64,000 nt of DNA from Linum tenue (taxonomy: Eukaryota > Streptophyta > Magnoliopsida > Malpighiales > Linaceae): assembly GCA_946122785.1 (NCBI GenBank), contig CAMGYJ010000002.1:11048839-11112838 (forward strand), read 5' to 3'. How positions within the stretch are numbered: the first letter of the stretch is position 1; every line of letters starts with the position of its first letter. The position numbers were made by a program, and so were the translations under genes. The notes below the pieces were generated by a model. The model did not search any database, was not told the DNA's origin, and saw only the letters and a program-made list of their open reading frames with translations. Of the stretch, positions 1 through 12,249 are shown one piece after another.

Positions 1-3000
1 GAATGAACCTTGAGTCCTTCATACAAAGCACGAGAACGACAAGAACGTAAGCAAGCATGATCATATTCTGAGCGAACAAAATCACGCAGCTGCTGTAGCT
101 TCCTTTTCCTGCACTGCTGTAGCCAAGACCATGCCAGTGGGTATGCAAGAACACAAAGGATGCTGTAAACTGATCCTTGCCACCACTGATATGCAGCTAA
201 ACCATTGATCTCATCCACGAATCTGTTGAATGCATCCTCATACCTGTCACATTATTATAAAGAGCACAAAAAAAAAAATTAATATTCTGAACTATGGCAG
301 ACGCCAACTTCCCTAGCTTCAGGAACAAGAACCAAAACAGTAGAAATGTAAAAGGAAAAAGTCTGTTACGACCAACTATCTAACAGATAAGAGATATGTC
401 AGAAGGAAAAATGCTTACACAATCTCAATAACTTGTTTAGGAGGAGAATGAGTCAAATTCCAAGGTTCACTAAAGGTGTTAGCCCCCATAAAAAACATCC
501 TGTGCACATGATTTCGGGATTCTTCAGTTCTATTTGTTTCCAGTACCTGGGAGAACAGATCATGGTTAAGTCACCGGCGCACAGAGAACATCATTACAGC
601 AAGCAAAAGACTAAGGCTTACCTCATTCAATGACTCGAGGAAAGGGAATGAGTTATCTATGCGAGAACCCCGCTGAGCAGGCACAAGAGTAGGTAATTCC
701 TCACCCGCAACATATTTCATTCGTGCAACACTAAGCACTAGAGTTAAAAGGACGAGTAGACCCAGTAGAATAAGACCAAATAGCCATGGACCACCAAAAG
801 TGTACACCAACTCCTCAAAAGTCGTATAGCAATTTGGCATGTGATATCTGTCAGACACACACCTGTATGGGCAAGGCCTTTCAGTAACACCACCTGCGTC
901 AACACAGGAGAAAATGTAGTGTCAGTTTCCAGGCTTTAACATGGGCATGTTTTTAGGCAATTAAGGTTTATCAAAGAACGAGCTATGGCCAAACAGAATA
1001 TTCCAAGTTTCCAACGGATGGTGAACAAATCTAGGCAATAATTTTTTTACAGCCTTTCATAATCATTCCTTGACTATGCAGAATCGTTCCATAACAAAAT
1101 ATGCAGAATCGTTCAGATGATCCTCAATCTTCATATATGCAGAGAACATCAAATTTATCCATCCATTGGGACTAATTCATCATCACGGAGAAGAACTACC
1201 TCTAACAGTGACATATAAGGCACGGCTTGGAAGCTCAGAGGATGGGCAACTATAACAAAGGGCTTGATCAGATCCGCTGACATTCTTGAATGTACCTATG
1301 GGGCATTCCTGCATGATATTCATTCCCGAAGTAATCAAGATGTTGCAACAAAACATGCAAAGTACTTCACCAATCAGCATCCTTATCAGTTCACCAGTAA
1401 AGAAGATGGCCATAATGTATATAAACAACTAAAAAGTTCTCCTGTATGTTGATTAATTTAATAACTGGAGTTCAAGATTACAATTTTAATGCTTCTCTAT
1501 GCATTATGTCAATAATAAATACTATTTTTAATGTATACCATACATTTCAGACATTGGATAATCACACACTAATTACGCGGTTTAAGAAGTTCTGGAGAAC
1601 TGCGCCAAAGCAAGACAGCAAAAGAGCAATAGAAAAATCTTACCTCACAAAAGATACCATAGAGCCCTTCTGGACAGGCCTTCCCGGTAGCAGTTCCATC
1701 ATCTCCAGCATAGCCCTGACCTCTACCAAGTCCCCCGCTGCCATTCATGGAACAATATGTTTAGATCTTACAAGTCCTCGAGACTCAATATTTGCTCCAG
1801 AAGTAAAAGCAGCATTTCAAAAATATACCGGAAATAGGTACCCCATGGACCAAAATCAATTTGAAAACCTAGCTATTTGACTAGCTATGGAAACTACTTT
1901 TTAATTAATACTTCAGCATTCCACAACCTTTCCAGAGGTTGGCCCTTTACATGTACATCTATTTTGATAGATGTAGCTTTGGAAACTATATTGGCCATCA
2001 GAGAATGTTTATGGGGACAACATCAATGTTACCAGAGCTGAGGTGAGTCATCAACTTGCCTAGTTCTTGATTATCCATAAAAACATATCAAGTGGGCTAA
2101 GGCAACATGTCACAAACATAGGAAAAACATAGCCAAGCTGAAAGCATTTGCTTTTTGTCTAAGAAAGAACAGAGGAAAAAAACCCAAATTAATCAAAGAC
2201 ACTACCACACTACAAAAACTTGAAAGGAAGAAATTGAGAACTTCAGTTTTAATGTAGTGACAAATACCAACCCCGTCTGAAGGCTCCCATTTGCGATAGC
2301 TATTGGCACATACTCATCTCCAGTTGGAATATTTGCCCAATGAAAGTGAACTCTTCCACCACCTCCACCACCACCACCATAAGGACTTCCATGACCTCCC
2401 ATAGTGGAAATGGTAGAGGAACTCCCAAATGTCACTGAATGAACAAATAAAAGAATAGTTCCACCAGCACCACCTCCAGGACCTACGTTTGAGGTCATTA
2501 TAGCATCTCTCTTAGGATCTTCTCCAAAGCTTTCACCATCTGCTCTAAGTGAACCATAAACGGACAAACTGGACAGTGCGTGCTCCATAGAACCAATCAC
2601 TGGGAAAGATGATGGAAGGACAGGTTACTACTGGAAAAGCAATGACAAAACGTGACCAAAACATTTTATTGGAGACTTCGTGCATTTGCATCGTGGCAAT
2701 CGATTACTGACAAGGCATAAGGCCAGAAACCATAGATGAGGCTACCAGAATTGTAACGAGGTAAAATTGTAATTGACTAGTAGCCATCATATTCAATAAA
2801 AAGGGATATAATCTTTCTCCATAGGCACAAAGAGCAACTAAGAGGTCAGACCAAAGAAGCCTACAGAGAATACAAGAATATAGATGCAAGAAACTCACTT
2901 CGCAGCTCAACTCACAATATGATCAAGTAGATAAATGTGTAAAGTGGCATCACAGAGTAGTAAGTAAGACACACTTATGTACATCCCATAGTGTGAAAAG

Positions 3001-6000
3001 CTGCAACTCTGTAACTTTTAAAGCATAGAAAGAAAGAATACATCATCAATCATCAGGACTCAAGAACTCACCTATTATACCACCTCCTGCCGTTGTCCCA
3101 GCTAAACTATCATTTCCGCTACCGCTGCCAAGTTCACAAGGCAATTCGGCATCTCCGTAAGCAACGCCACCATCCACAAAACTCCCATTATAATACCCTT
3201 TGCCACCTTTTCCACCATGTCCACCACCACCACCAAGACCATTGTCAAAAACATTACCTCTTCCAAGACCACCAGTGCAGCCTGACAAGTTGGGATACGA
3301 AAAGAAACAAATTAATGTTACAATAGACATCTCTTAACCAATCCCACATAGAACTGTACAAAGACAAAGCTATATGTTTATGTTTATAAATTATTTTAAA
3401 GCATATAATAATAAAGCATACAACATTCTAAAGCATATAACAATCATACCCAATCCAGAAGCACTGATTACTCCAGAAGAATTGACAACAGTATTTCTGA
3501 CCAAGCGAAAATGAACAACAGATCCTGTTACCAAGCCTCCAACAACTATCTCTTCAACTCGACATACCTACAGCAGATTACAAGCCAGATGACTGTAAGA
3601 GACATTGCACCTCTCTCTACACAGTGGGCAGTTATGAATGAACAAGATAAGTACTTAGTGCTCAATCTGGCAAATGGAACACCTGGAGAGTAAAGGCCAA
3701 TGAAGAATTCATGTTACAATCCTCGGGTGGGTGAATCAGTTCCCTTGGGCAGTCTCTATCCTCACAATAGAGTCGTGGCGTCCTACAAACATGATTTATA
3801 AATAAGCATTCACAGAAAAAGTAAGAGCCTGGAGGATTGAAGGGATTTGGTGAACACAACTGCTCAACTCCCACGCTTATGATGAACTTACATGCTATGA
3901 TCATCAGCATCCTCCAACGGGCCTCTAAGAACTGATCCAGGTTCAACCTAATGAGAGTATAGGCAACAGATTAGTACGGTAGAGGCACTCTTGCCATTCA
4001 TAAATAAATAAATAATTGTCTATCAATTGTGTGAAGGGGAAAACTGTCTGCATGGGAAACAATATCATTCTCAAGACCTCAATATTTTGTATACACGATT
4101 CTCAAGAAATTTCCAAGAATGTTCTCCATATGCTAAAATACACGAAGAGTAGGAAAGATCAAACAAATAGCATTTCTATGTGGACAATGTACTTCCAAGA
4201 AAAACTTATTTCAACTGTTGACAATCTTGGATAATAATCCGTTAAATTATCCTATTCCTGTGAAATCTGTGAATTCAGAGGCATCAAGAATGAGTGTTTA
4301 GGATGTGAGAGTGCTATGTGACTTTTCAAGCTCACATTATCAAATCTCCTCAAGCCCTAAGATATTCTAGGTCTCTTACTTTGGGTTCCTAAAACAAATA
4401 AAGTAACAATTTTATCACTTACTGGGTGAAGCTACTTCAACTGAAAATGGATTCATCCATCATGCAAGCATCTAGAGTACAATATATGGTGACTTTTCAC
4501 ACGAGAAAGTGGTAAATAAACCGTTGGCTTACATAAATACCGAAAAACAAGGATAGAATCAGGCGTTGAGCTTCAATCATGTTGCCTGGTCCCGACAAAT
4601 TCAAGAAACCTTGCCCATGGACTTCCAAATTGGCATTAGAGTGTACTGCAGAAGATTCCTGTTGCCAAAACATCATGTAACCAACAATCAAAATGAATCA
4701 AGGACATGCACCCAATAAATAATAATAGAGGCAACCAAACATACCTTGAGGACAATTAAATTGCTGGCCTCCAGCGAAGAAGTGGCCACAATATCATCCC
4801 CACCTCCATCTATAAGCATCTTGGAATCCCACATCAGCAGTATCTTGACAGACATACGAAGCGCTCCATATATCTGGTTAAAAATGAACAATAGGAAATG
4901 ACGGCACTTGACATGCAGAAAGGTCCCAGGACACTAATATGAAACAACTCTCAACTGGACAACTGAAAATCATTCCTTAAAGTGGAATTGAAGGAAGAAC
5001 TCCTAACAAACAAACATATTAAGGAGAAATGGAGATGAATAAGTAATGCTGCATTGCAGAATAAAAAACCACTAAAAACCTTCTTATAGTCATATCAAAC
5101 TTTGTGCTGAACATGGATTCAAGACTGCAGTTCAAAAAGAAAACAAAGCCAAAAGAATCTAATGGAAACAGATAATGATGACAAGCCCTAAGAAAGCCAT
5201 ATGCTTGTTTTATATAGCATGGAAGTCGGTAATGAGATGAATTTAGGGGAGGCATAAAAAACCCACCTTTCCTTACCAGGAAGACAGAGTCAAAAGAAAC
5301 GAAAATTGAATCAAGAATAAGAGCTTGTGACCTGCCTTAACAACTGAGTTGCTCATTAGAAGTTCTTCTGCCATCAACTCAAACTCTGATGTGGCATAGT
5401 GTGGGAGGCCAAAGCTCATCACTGCCTTACATGACAAACTGATTTGTCCACGAACCTAAAGAATCAGAAGGATGAAAAATGAGCTTAAAGAACAAGCAAG
5501 CTACAAAAGCTCTACCAGATGAAATAAGGAAACGGAGCACACAATATGCATCATTCAATGATTTCAGGCTGGGTGTATTTGGTGAACCACCTGAGCCCGA
5601 CTCCAAAACAAAGGAATAGAAGCCCTGGCACAATTCTGAACATAAACATTGGTCCAAAGTGGCTGCTTAGGAAATTCCATCAGAAGCGTATCCGTGTTGG
5701 TGGACATGTTGTTATTGTTAACTGTAAGGCTCCGAGGAACCGCATCAAAATATGTTCCAGCAGCACCAGAATTTTCAATGCAGCCAAGACTCCTTCCACC
5801 TGCACAAAGAAGAAAGCGCATAAGAACACACTCAAATATGCCTAATAAGGAAGCAATTAGAGACATTGTTGTGTCTAGAATTTCGTAGTTTGGGATGTCG
5901 GAATCCCCTTTTTGTTCTTCTTTTTTATAAGTAAGCCCCTTAAGACACCAAGTGAGCCATATTCTTTGCACCCCATATTAATTTAAGTTACATACACCCC

Positions 6001-9000
6001 TATATGCAAATGTGTGTTATCAAAGACATTAAAACAAAAGATAGGAACAAAAAAGAAGACATCTTAAACGGCAAGGCCAAACCTATCATCATACCATGAA
6101 CAAAGATAGATATATCATCATGCCTGCTGAAAACATTAACAGACACCCTTCCACCACCACCACCAGCAAATCCATTACCACCAGAAGCGCTCAGTGCACC
6201 ATCTCCTACCCTGCAAGGTGAAAATTTAGATGAGAATCTCAGTCTTTTAAGGACAAAAAAATATCGAAGAACATCAGTTCATTTAATGATAGATGCAAAA
6301 CAAAGAAGAGAGCAAGATGCACCATGTACAATGAATAGTCTGACAAGAAATATAAAAGTACTAGATCATGTGACATTCTGTAATAAAAACACATTAAGAA
6401 ACAACTCATGCTTACAAAGACCAGACAATTAGTATAGATGTAGAACTTATTCATCAATACCATACATAGGGTTGCTGCTTCAAACTCGGCCAATTTTATG
6501 CTGTAAACTCCAGAACTCATGGCAGAGTGTTCTAAGACGAGCAGAACTAACATTACGTGATGAGTTTGTAATTAAGAGGTTAAGAGTTAACCATTGCTCA
6601 TGTTTGTCTTTGTCATTAAAAGGCGGCGTGAGAGACTCCTATCAGAATTCACCATCTTGGTCTCTGCTGTTTCAGTTTGCAGAAGGAAGGAAAGAGCTTC
6701 GTCCAACATGCTAAATTGCTAAGAACAAATGTAACCTACACAGAGCTGCCATTTCGGTCTCTTAATGTTTGATTGGCAACGGCTGGAATTTATTACTTTT
6801 ACAAAGTGTTGAGTCTGTATTTGCACAATATAAGCAACTAACTCTGGAGGAAGCAGAGGAGAAGTTTTAATGAGAAACATATCAGCCAGTTAGTCCCAAA
6901 GGGCATAAAAAAGCATCTGGGGACAATGAGGAAGGCAATGTATCTGTTAAGGGAGAGGAAGATGAAGAAGAAGCTTGGCAAAAAGTTTGGAGGGAAGAAG
7001 GCATGGCAAAGATTGGGAGGCTGCTGTCGGATTTAATGGTAAGTATGTTAAGGAGGGAATGATGCAGCAGATGCCATGGAGTTCAGGGAGTCCCCCCTCT
7101 ACTTTTAGTTCACAGAAATAAGAGTACATTTGAACTGGTGTGTCTGGGGAATAGAAAATTGCAGGCAGTATCTCTACTTCTGGTTGGGTTCTCAATTGAG
7201 AATGCCATATGTCCTTTAACAAAAATTTGATTAATCATAAAAAAAGTTACTAAAATTTTTATAGCATTTTGCTAGCAGTGGTATCGTAGATTCTTTCTCT
7301 TTATGTGGAGGTAGCAAAAGTATTAGTGACATCACATCTCTGAGCACCTTAAAACTTGGGTTTGGCAGTTTCAATTCTTACTATTTGATGTTTAAGTTTG
7401 TTTATCCCTGCGTTATCCCGACTTTGTGCTCTATGGCTGGTGCACATTTTGTTGTCTTCCATTTCCTTGTCCCCTTGGCAATTACAAAAGGTTGACATAG
7501 TTTGAGCCTTGAGAATCCGTTTAACGTTTCTGGTGCCTGCTAAATTATATAGAAATACTGGAAATTGCTGCACTATACGAATGTAGTAAGTTCGTATTGC
7601 TAGCAAGAACTTCTAAGTTTTTTGACAAAACGTATGGTATTTGCTTTCTGTATACAATTTCTAACTATTTTCATTATCACTCTAGTGCTTTTAAGCACCA
7701 TACTAAAAACGACCAAATCTCCGTAGCCGCCGGTATTGATACTAGCAGAGTAGTCAAAATCCCGATTTAAATCCTAAAATCCTACGCTTTTACGATTTTA
7801 CTTACCTATTACGATCTTGATTTTACTATAAAATCTATGGACCTTAAAATCCTACACTATTCACGATTTAAATCCTTAGAATCTTTAAAATCTTACGATT
7901 TTACGATTCAAATCTTTGAGTCAATTTTACTTATTTTCCCCATAATTTGCAAAACTATGCCTCTTTTTCTTCTCCTCCGCCAACATCATCTAGTTCTCTC
8001 ACACTAACCACCATCGACTATAATAAATTCACATCAATGTATTAATCATCATTGATTCACCACCTCTTAACATTAACCTTGATAAATTGGAACCTTAACC
8101 TTGAAAATTATCATTGTAAGTGTTATGTGCTTTTATGTTATTCATGATTTTCCTTACTAATATTATCCCGGCTTCATTTTTATATGGATCTTAAAATCCT
8201 ACGATTTTACGATTCCGATTTTAACCCCATTTTCGATTTTACGTAAAATCCCGATTTTGACTGCTTTGGATACTAGTAGTATCCTAAAGACCAAGGAGCT
8301 ATACACTAAGCCAATTCTAAGACAAATGGGCACAGGAAAGAACTTACATTCTATGAGCCTGGATACGGATGCTGCCTCCTGAACCCCCACCACCCTTTAT
8401 ACCGCCATCTCCACCTTCCCCCAACAAAGTTCCATAAAATTCAATTGAGTTAGTGGCATTCAATTCAATCCTCCCGCCTCCTTCTCCGCCATAATTCTCC
8501 TCCTTGCTCGTTGTCCCACCTTTACTTCCATAACTCCAAGGATTCTGCAAATCAGCCCACGAATAAGCGTCCCCGCCCCACACATCCTCCGGCAACTTGG
8601 TATTATCTGAGAGGCAGCTGGCTCCCCGTCCCCCATGACCACCACCTGCCCCTTGCACGCCTGAAGGAGTTCCGCTAGTCTCTGGGGGAGGCGGACCAGC
8701 CAAGGCAGTAGTGTTAATCAGCGAGCCATAACTCAAACTCACATTCTCGGCAGCCAGCGACACAGTCCCCGCAATTATCACCGCATTCTCCCCCAACCTA
8801 ATCTCATGGCTCACATTGACCACAATGAAACATCCGCTGGCAGCGCAGCTCAAAGTGACATCGGGAAGCAACACCAGGCTCCCGCTCCCCGCTACATACA
8901 CGTGATCAGTGAAATTCAAAGACGAACTCAGCTTGCACACAGTGTCCAAGGAGCCGACGCCTTTGAGATCCTCCTCGCAGGTGACGGAGCGCGGGAGCGG

Positions 9001-9195
9001 AGGCGGAGCAGGCGCCGGCGGCGAAGGGGGACTGTAGTCTCCGTGATAGGCAAACGAATCGAAGCCACCGGAAATGGAGAATTCGCCATCGTCCAGATCG
9101 GTTTCACTCATGCAAGGCGTGGCTGCGAACCAGAAGCCGAAGGCGACGACGACGAAGAATTGCAGAAGGAGAAGCGACGCAGCTGCAGGAGCCAT
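1..9195 (-). CDS. Large glycine-rich type I membrane protein, partial (C-terminus beyond left edge)
   Basis: Homologue of the plant proteins of about 1,400 residues typified by Arabidopsis At5g11700/At5g47020/At4g32920; their function is not settled. Exons in transcript order: 9195-8348, 6210-6095, 5799-5591, 5455-5336, 4873-4745, 4658-4533, 3947-3892, 3782-3683, 3567-3450, 3281-3072, 2599-2272, 1737-1644, 1308-1200, 893-622, 546-419, 243-1. Reading phase is kept across every junction, giving about 1,068 residues here. The start ATG has a good context (A at -3, G at +4). Residues 1-28 form a signal peptide, followed by a Pro-rich stretch. The ectodomain has many Gly-rich blocks (HGGRG, GGGGGGRV types) and ends in a Cys-rich ephrin-receptor/EGF-like part (exons 12-14). 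One membrane helix lies near residues 890-912, then a cytoplasmic region starts. All introns are GT-AG except the one after exon 4. Intron 1 (2.1 kb) holds a miniature element. No internal stop, so probably functional. Confidence 0.9.
5334..5335 (-). other. Non-canonical GC splice donor
   Basis: Exon 4 of the glycine-rich gene ends with AAG at 5336, followed by GCAGGT. A nearby GT four bases on would shift the frame. Only the GC donor joins exon 4 in phase to exon 5 (acceptor before 4873) and keeps the family's conserved V-K-[IV]-Y-G-A-L sequence. GC-AG introns are a known minority class. Confidence 0.75.
6211..7745. other. Intron 1 of the glycine-rich gene, proximal part
   Basis: Intronic sequence on the minus strand between exon 2 and the miniature element. 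Short ORFs run on both strands, but none resembles a known protein and none has codon-like continuity. I see no repeat structure before 7738. Confidence 0.7.
7746..8268. mobile_element. hAT-type miniature element in intron 1
   Basis: A 523-bp AT-rich unit with imperfect terminal inverted repeats of about 23 bp: CAGAGTAGTCAAAATC at the left, and CAAAGCAGTCAAAATC as the complement of the right end. It is flanked by identical 8-bp target-site duplications, GATACTAG at 7738-7745 and 8269-8276. An 8-bp duplication with CA(G/A)AG ends is the hAT signature. The interior is made of degenerate repeats of words such as AAATCCTA and TTTTACGATTT, with no coding capacity. It is non-autonomous. Confidence 0.85.
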
Positions 9196-9867
9196 TTCGA
9201 GGAGACGATGCCCAACATTACATGAATATAAAACCCTAATTTTCTTCGAAAACCTTTTCCCTCTCCCTTCCTTGAAAAATTTCCGCGCCTTGGAAACGGA
9301 ATTCGCGGATCAGGCTCCGATTTTCTGATCGGTGGAGGAAGTAGCTCTGGCGGTTACTCTCTGTGTAAGAATTGGAGGATTATTTGGCGGAAACGGGACA
9401 ATTTTCCGGCGGAATTCGGGAAAGGTTTTGTCGGTTTGGTAAGAGGAAGAGTGTGCAAGAGAAAGCGAAGGAGAGTGACGACGGAGGAAGGAGGAGGAGG
9501 AGCGGAGGTGGAGGGGAAACTGAAAAGGGAAAGGGAGAGAGAGAGAGTAAAAGGAAAAAAGAAAGATGGGAAAAAAACAGATGGAAGAGAGATAGCGCGC
9601 CTGAGCTGGCGCGTAATTAGTCTTGCAAGAGGTTCTGCTACTTGTTTTGACGCCCAGTTCTAAAAAACTGGATAACCGTCCTTTTCTGGGCCTGGGCTTT
9701 CCGTTCGTTCAACAATCAGATCTGGGCTCTACGGCCAGTTAACTTACGACTTACGAGACTGATTTGCGCATCAATTGCAAGTTTGCAACAGTCACATAGG
9801 TCAAACAAGCTAAATATCCACCACAACAGGATAAAGAAGGGTATAATGATTAATTTGGTCACCGTAT
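9196..9867 (-). promoter_or_regulatory. Upstream region and 5' leader of the glycine-rich gene
   Basis: Sequence upstream of the start codon. On the gene strand 9466-9560 is a long pyrimidine (CT/CCT) tract, common in plant 5' leaders and core promoters. I find no convincing TATA box, so this may be a TATA-less, CT-rich promoter. The assignment is from position and composition only. Confidence 0.4.
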
Positions 9868-9875
9868 TGCGAAAG

Positions 9876-10325
9876 TAGAGGCGGCAATTAGAATCCAAAT
9901 CCAATCCATCCACCAAATTATCAACCTAATCCAATCCATTTAAATCCAATCCATTTGATCCAAATCCAATTGGATTGGTGGATTCATCATTCATGGATCA
10001 ATCCATGGACCCAAATGGCAAATTACGATTTGGTACCTATATTTTTTATGTTTTACATTTTGGTACCTAAAATTTATATTTTTATACGAAAAATATCTCT
10101 GGAAATTTACATTTTGGTACCTAAAAATTTTCATTATGACATTTTAGTACCAAAACTTTTCAAATTTTACATTTTGGTCCAAGCCTTAGATGTCATTTGG
10201 ATTCATGGATCAATCCACCAATCCATTTGATCCAATCCATGAATCCACCAATCCATTGGATCCGATCCATTTGATCCATGGATCCACCAATCCAATCCAC
10301 GAATCCGATCCAATTGCCACCTCTA
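9876..10325. mobile_element. hAT-type miniature element
   Basis: A 450-bp unit starting TAGAGGCGGCAATT and ending AATTGCCACCTCTA. It is flanked by near-identical 8-bp duplications, TGCGAAAG (9868-9875) and TGCCAAAG (10326-10333). Both flanks are arrays of ATCCA/TGGAT words (9897-9990 and 10195-10315). The centre repeats TTTTACATTTTGGTACC-like words. There is no coding capacity. TAGRGGTGGCAA-type ends are usual for plant hAT derivatives. Confidence 0.8.
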
Positions 10326-10757
10326 TGCCAAAGTGTCGTAATAAAGATGTTTTCATCGGCGCCAACCCACGAAACAAAGAACGAGAATTTTTTTTCATTG
10401 CGATAGTGAATTGATGTATACAATATGCACCACTACTCTAGTAAGATGGCTTTACAGGAAGGGGGAAAAGGTTCCACGACAAACCGATCGTGCACCATTG
10501 GCAGAGAATGATCCATCTTCGGGCTCGTAATCCTCAAAGTTTCCGAGTGAACCACTCTTAAAAGACGTTCTAAGCACATCCATGCGAATGGATGAGCTAT
10601 GTCAAGATGACTAGCATATATGTCTCTAGAAAAGGAAAGTACATAAAGCTGGCAATAACGAAACAATGTTAATCACCTTATCGTATTTAAGGAGAACACA
10701 TAAAAATGGCTAATTGAAAGTCAGATAACATGTCTAGCTATAAGACAGTCAATTGTG

Positions 10758-10790
10758 GAAGAAGAAGAAGAAGAAGAAGAAGAAGAAGAA
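10758..10790 (+). repeat. (GAA)11 microsatellite
   Basis: Eleven uninterrupted GAA units. It is read as a poly-lysine stretch in one frame just upstream of the RNase H-like fragment. Confidence 0.95.
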
Positions 10791-10792
10791 AC

Positions 10793-11284
10793 TTGAAGAA
10801 TTCGAAATAATGGAAAAAATGGAGAAATGGTTGATTGAATACCTGGAAAACCAGCAAGCAGAATCGGAGAAGGTACCCAGACAGGTGGTCCGATGGAAAC
10901 CTCTAGATACCACAACCTACAAGATCAACTTCGACGGGGCGACCTTCGCCGGAGTTGGCACTGGTCTAGGGGGTGGTGGTTCGAGATAGAAATGAGGTTT
11001 TTTGCTGTGCGGGTGTTAGAAGAACTCGAATTCAATGGACAACGGAATTGGCTGAGTTGCAAGCCATTAAATTTGGTTTGGAGAATGCAATGGAAAAGGG
11101 GTTTGTTCCAGGAGAGATTGAATCGGATTGTCTTAGAGCAGTGCAACAGATAGAGAAGGAAGAGACTTTGATGACGGAGGAAGGAGCAGAGAGTGCAAAA
11201 GTGAGAGAAATGATCGATAGTTTTAATGGTTTGATGGGGATCCGGTTCTCGGACAGAGTAAGTAATCGGCAACCCACATTCTGA
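10793..11284 (+). pseudogene. RNase H-domain (RVT_3-type) fragment, frameshifted
   Basis: Frame 1 reads a short acidic/basic leader, then a W-K-P..T-Y-K-I-N-F-D-G-A segment, the start of the plant RNase H-like domain found in non-LTR retrotransposons and their derivatives. Around 10965-10985, in a G-rich run, the frame must change. Frame 2 then gives V-V-R-D-R-N, W-T-E-L-A-E-L-Q-A-I and E-I-E-S-D-C-L, the next three blocks of the same domain. A further frame change near 11255 would extend similarity slightly. The reverse transcriptase part is absent. Likely a LINE-derived remnant; a broken host RNase H-like gene is possible. Confidence 0.7.
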
Positions 11285-12249
11285 CCCATATACAGTGTGG
11301 GTGGGGAGAAATAGAAATCTGGGCCTCTAGGCCACCAATTTTCCTTGTGAACCAACTTATTTCTGATTCCTGTAATATTTCGCATTTATGAAATAATACA
11401 GGCTTATCTATAATAATAATAAAAACATGTATAACTATGAGATTTCCATACACAATAAAAATAAAGTGTCCCATTGAGTAGTTGTATTTGTGGTTATTTT
11501 AAAAGAACATACAATTAGATTGTTATGGAGCTAATAGAGTTTGGACGAATGAAACTATTCGGTATCGTTCGTACTGATGAAGCTATTCGATTTCAACATC
11601 CGCTTGCTAACATTCTCCCACACCGGCAATATATAAGCGAAAAGGAAATGCCTTCTCTAGCTTCTCACTGAACCCTACAATCCAACCTAGCGAGTTTCAT
11701 TGTCGCCATGACTGCCGCCCAATGAATAAGCTCCACTAATCCACACGCACATCAAGACAGCAAACCTTGAGCTTCCCTTAATTCCACCCTTCACACAAGA
11801 AGGAAGAAAGCTATCTCTCTGAGTGCTGCTTCTTAACTATACACCAAAATGGACGGCCAAGAGAGGGAGATGGACAAATTAGCATACTTCATTCTTTTGA
11901 AAGCAAACCCAGAAACAGGACAACTCTTCCTATATATTTTTCATCTTTAGATATATATTATTATTATTATTATATTGTTATAAAATAAAATATCAAATAA
12001 CATAGTGAAAGAGAGGGAGTGATGAGCAAACTTTCTTCCACGCCATCCATTCATCCGACAAAAGCTTAGTAATTATACTTAAGCCCCTCCCTCTTCAAAA
12101 AAAAAAAAAACAACAACAACAACAAGAAGAAGAGATATTGCAAAAGAAAAAGAAGAAAACAAAAGAGGGAGATGGCTTCCATTGTCGTCACCACCACTCT
12201 CTTCCATCCAAACACATCATCAGCCTCCTTCCTCCTCTTCGTAGCCAAA
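11285..12249. other. Intergenic stretch and MIOX 3' flank
   Basis: AT-rich sequence between the RNase H fragment and the MIOX stop codon. The last 200-250 bases before 12250 should hold the MIOX 3' UTR (minus strand). There is a short ATT repeat at 11948-11970 and an A/AAC-rich tract at 12098-12125. I see no gene or mobile-element ends. Confidence 0.6.

Noticed and set aside
8806..9225. 139-residue plus-strand open frame over exon 1 of the glycine-rich gene
   Set aside because: Antisense to a well-supported exon with signal peptide and splice sites; Arg-rich only because of GC-rich codons on the other strand.
10753..10800. Lysine-run protein start
   Set aside because: Produced by the (GAA)11 repeat read out of phase; not a real N-terminus.
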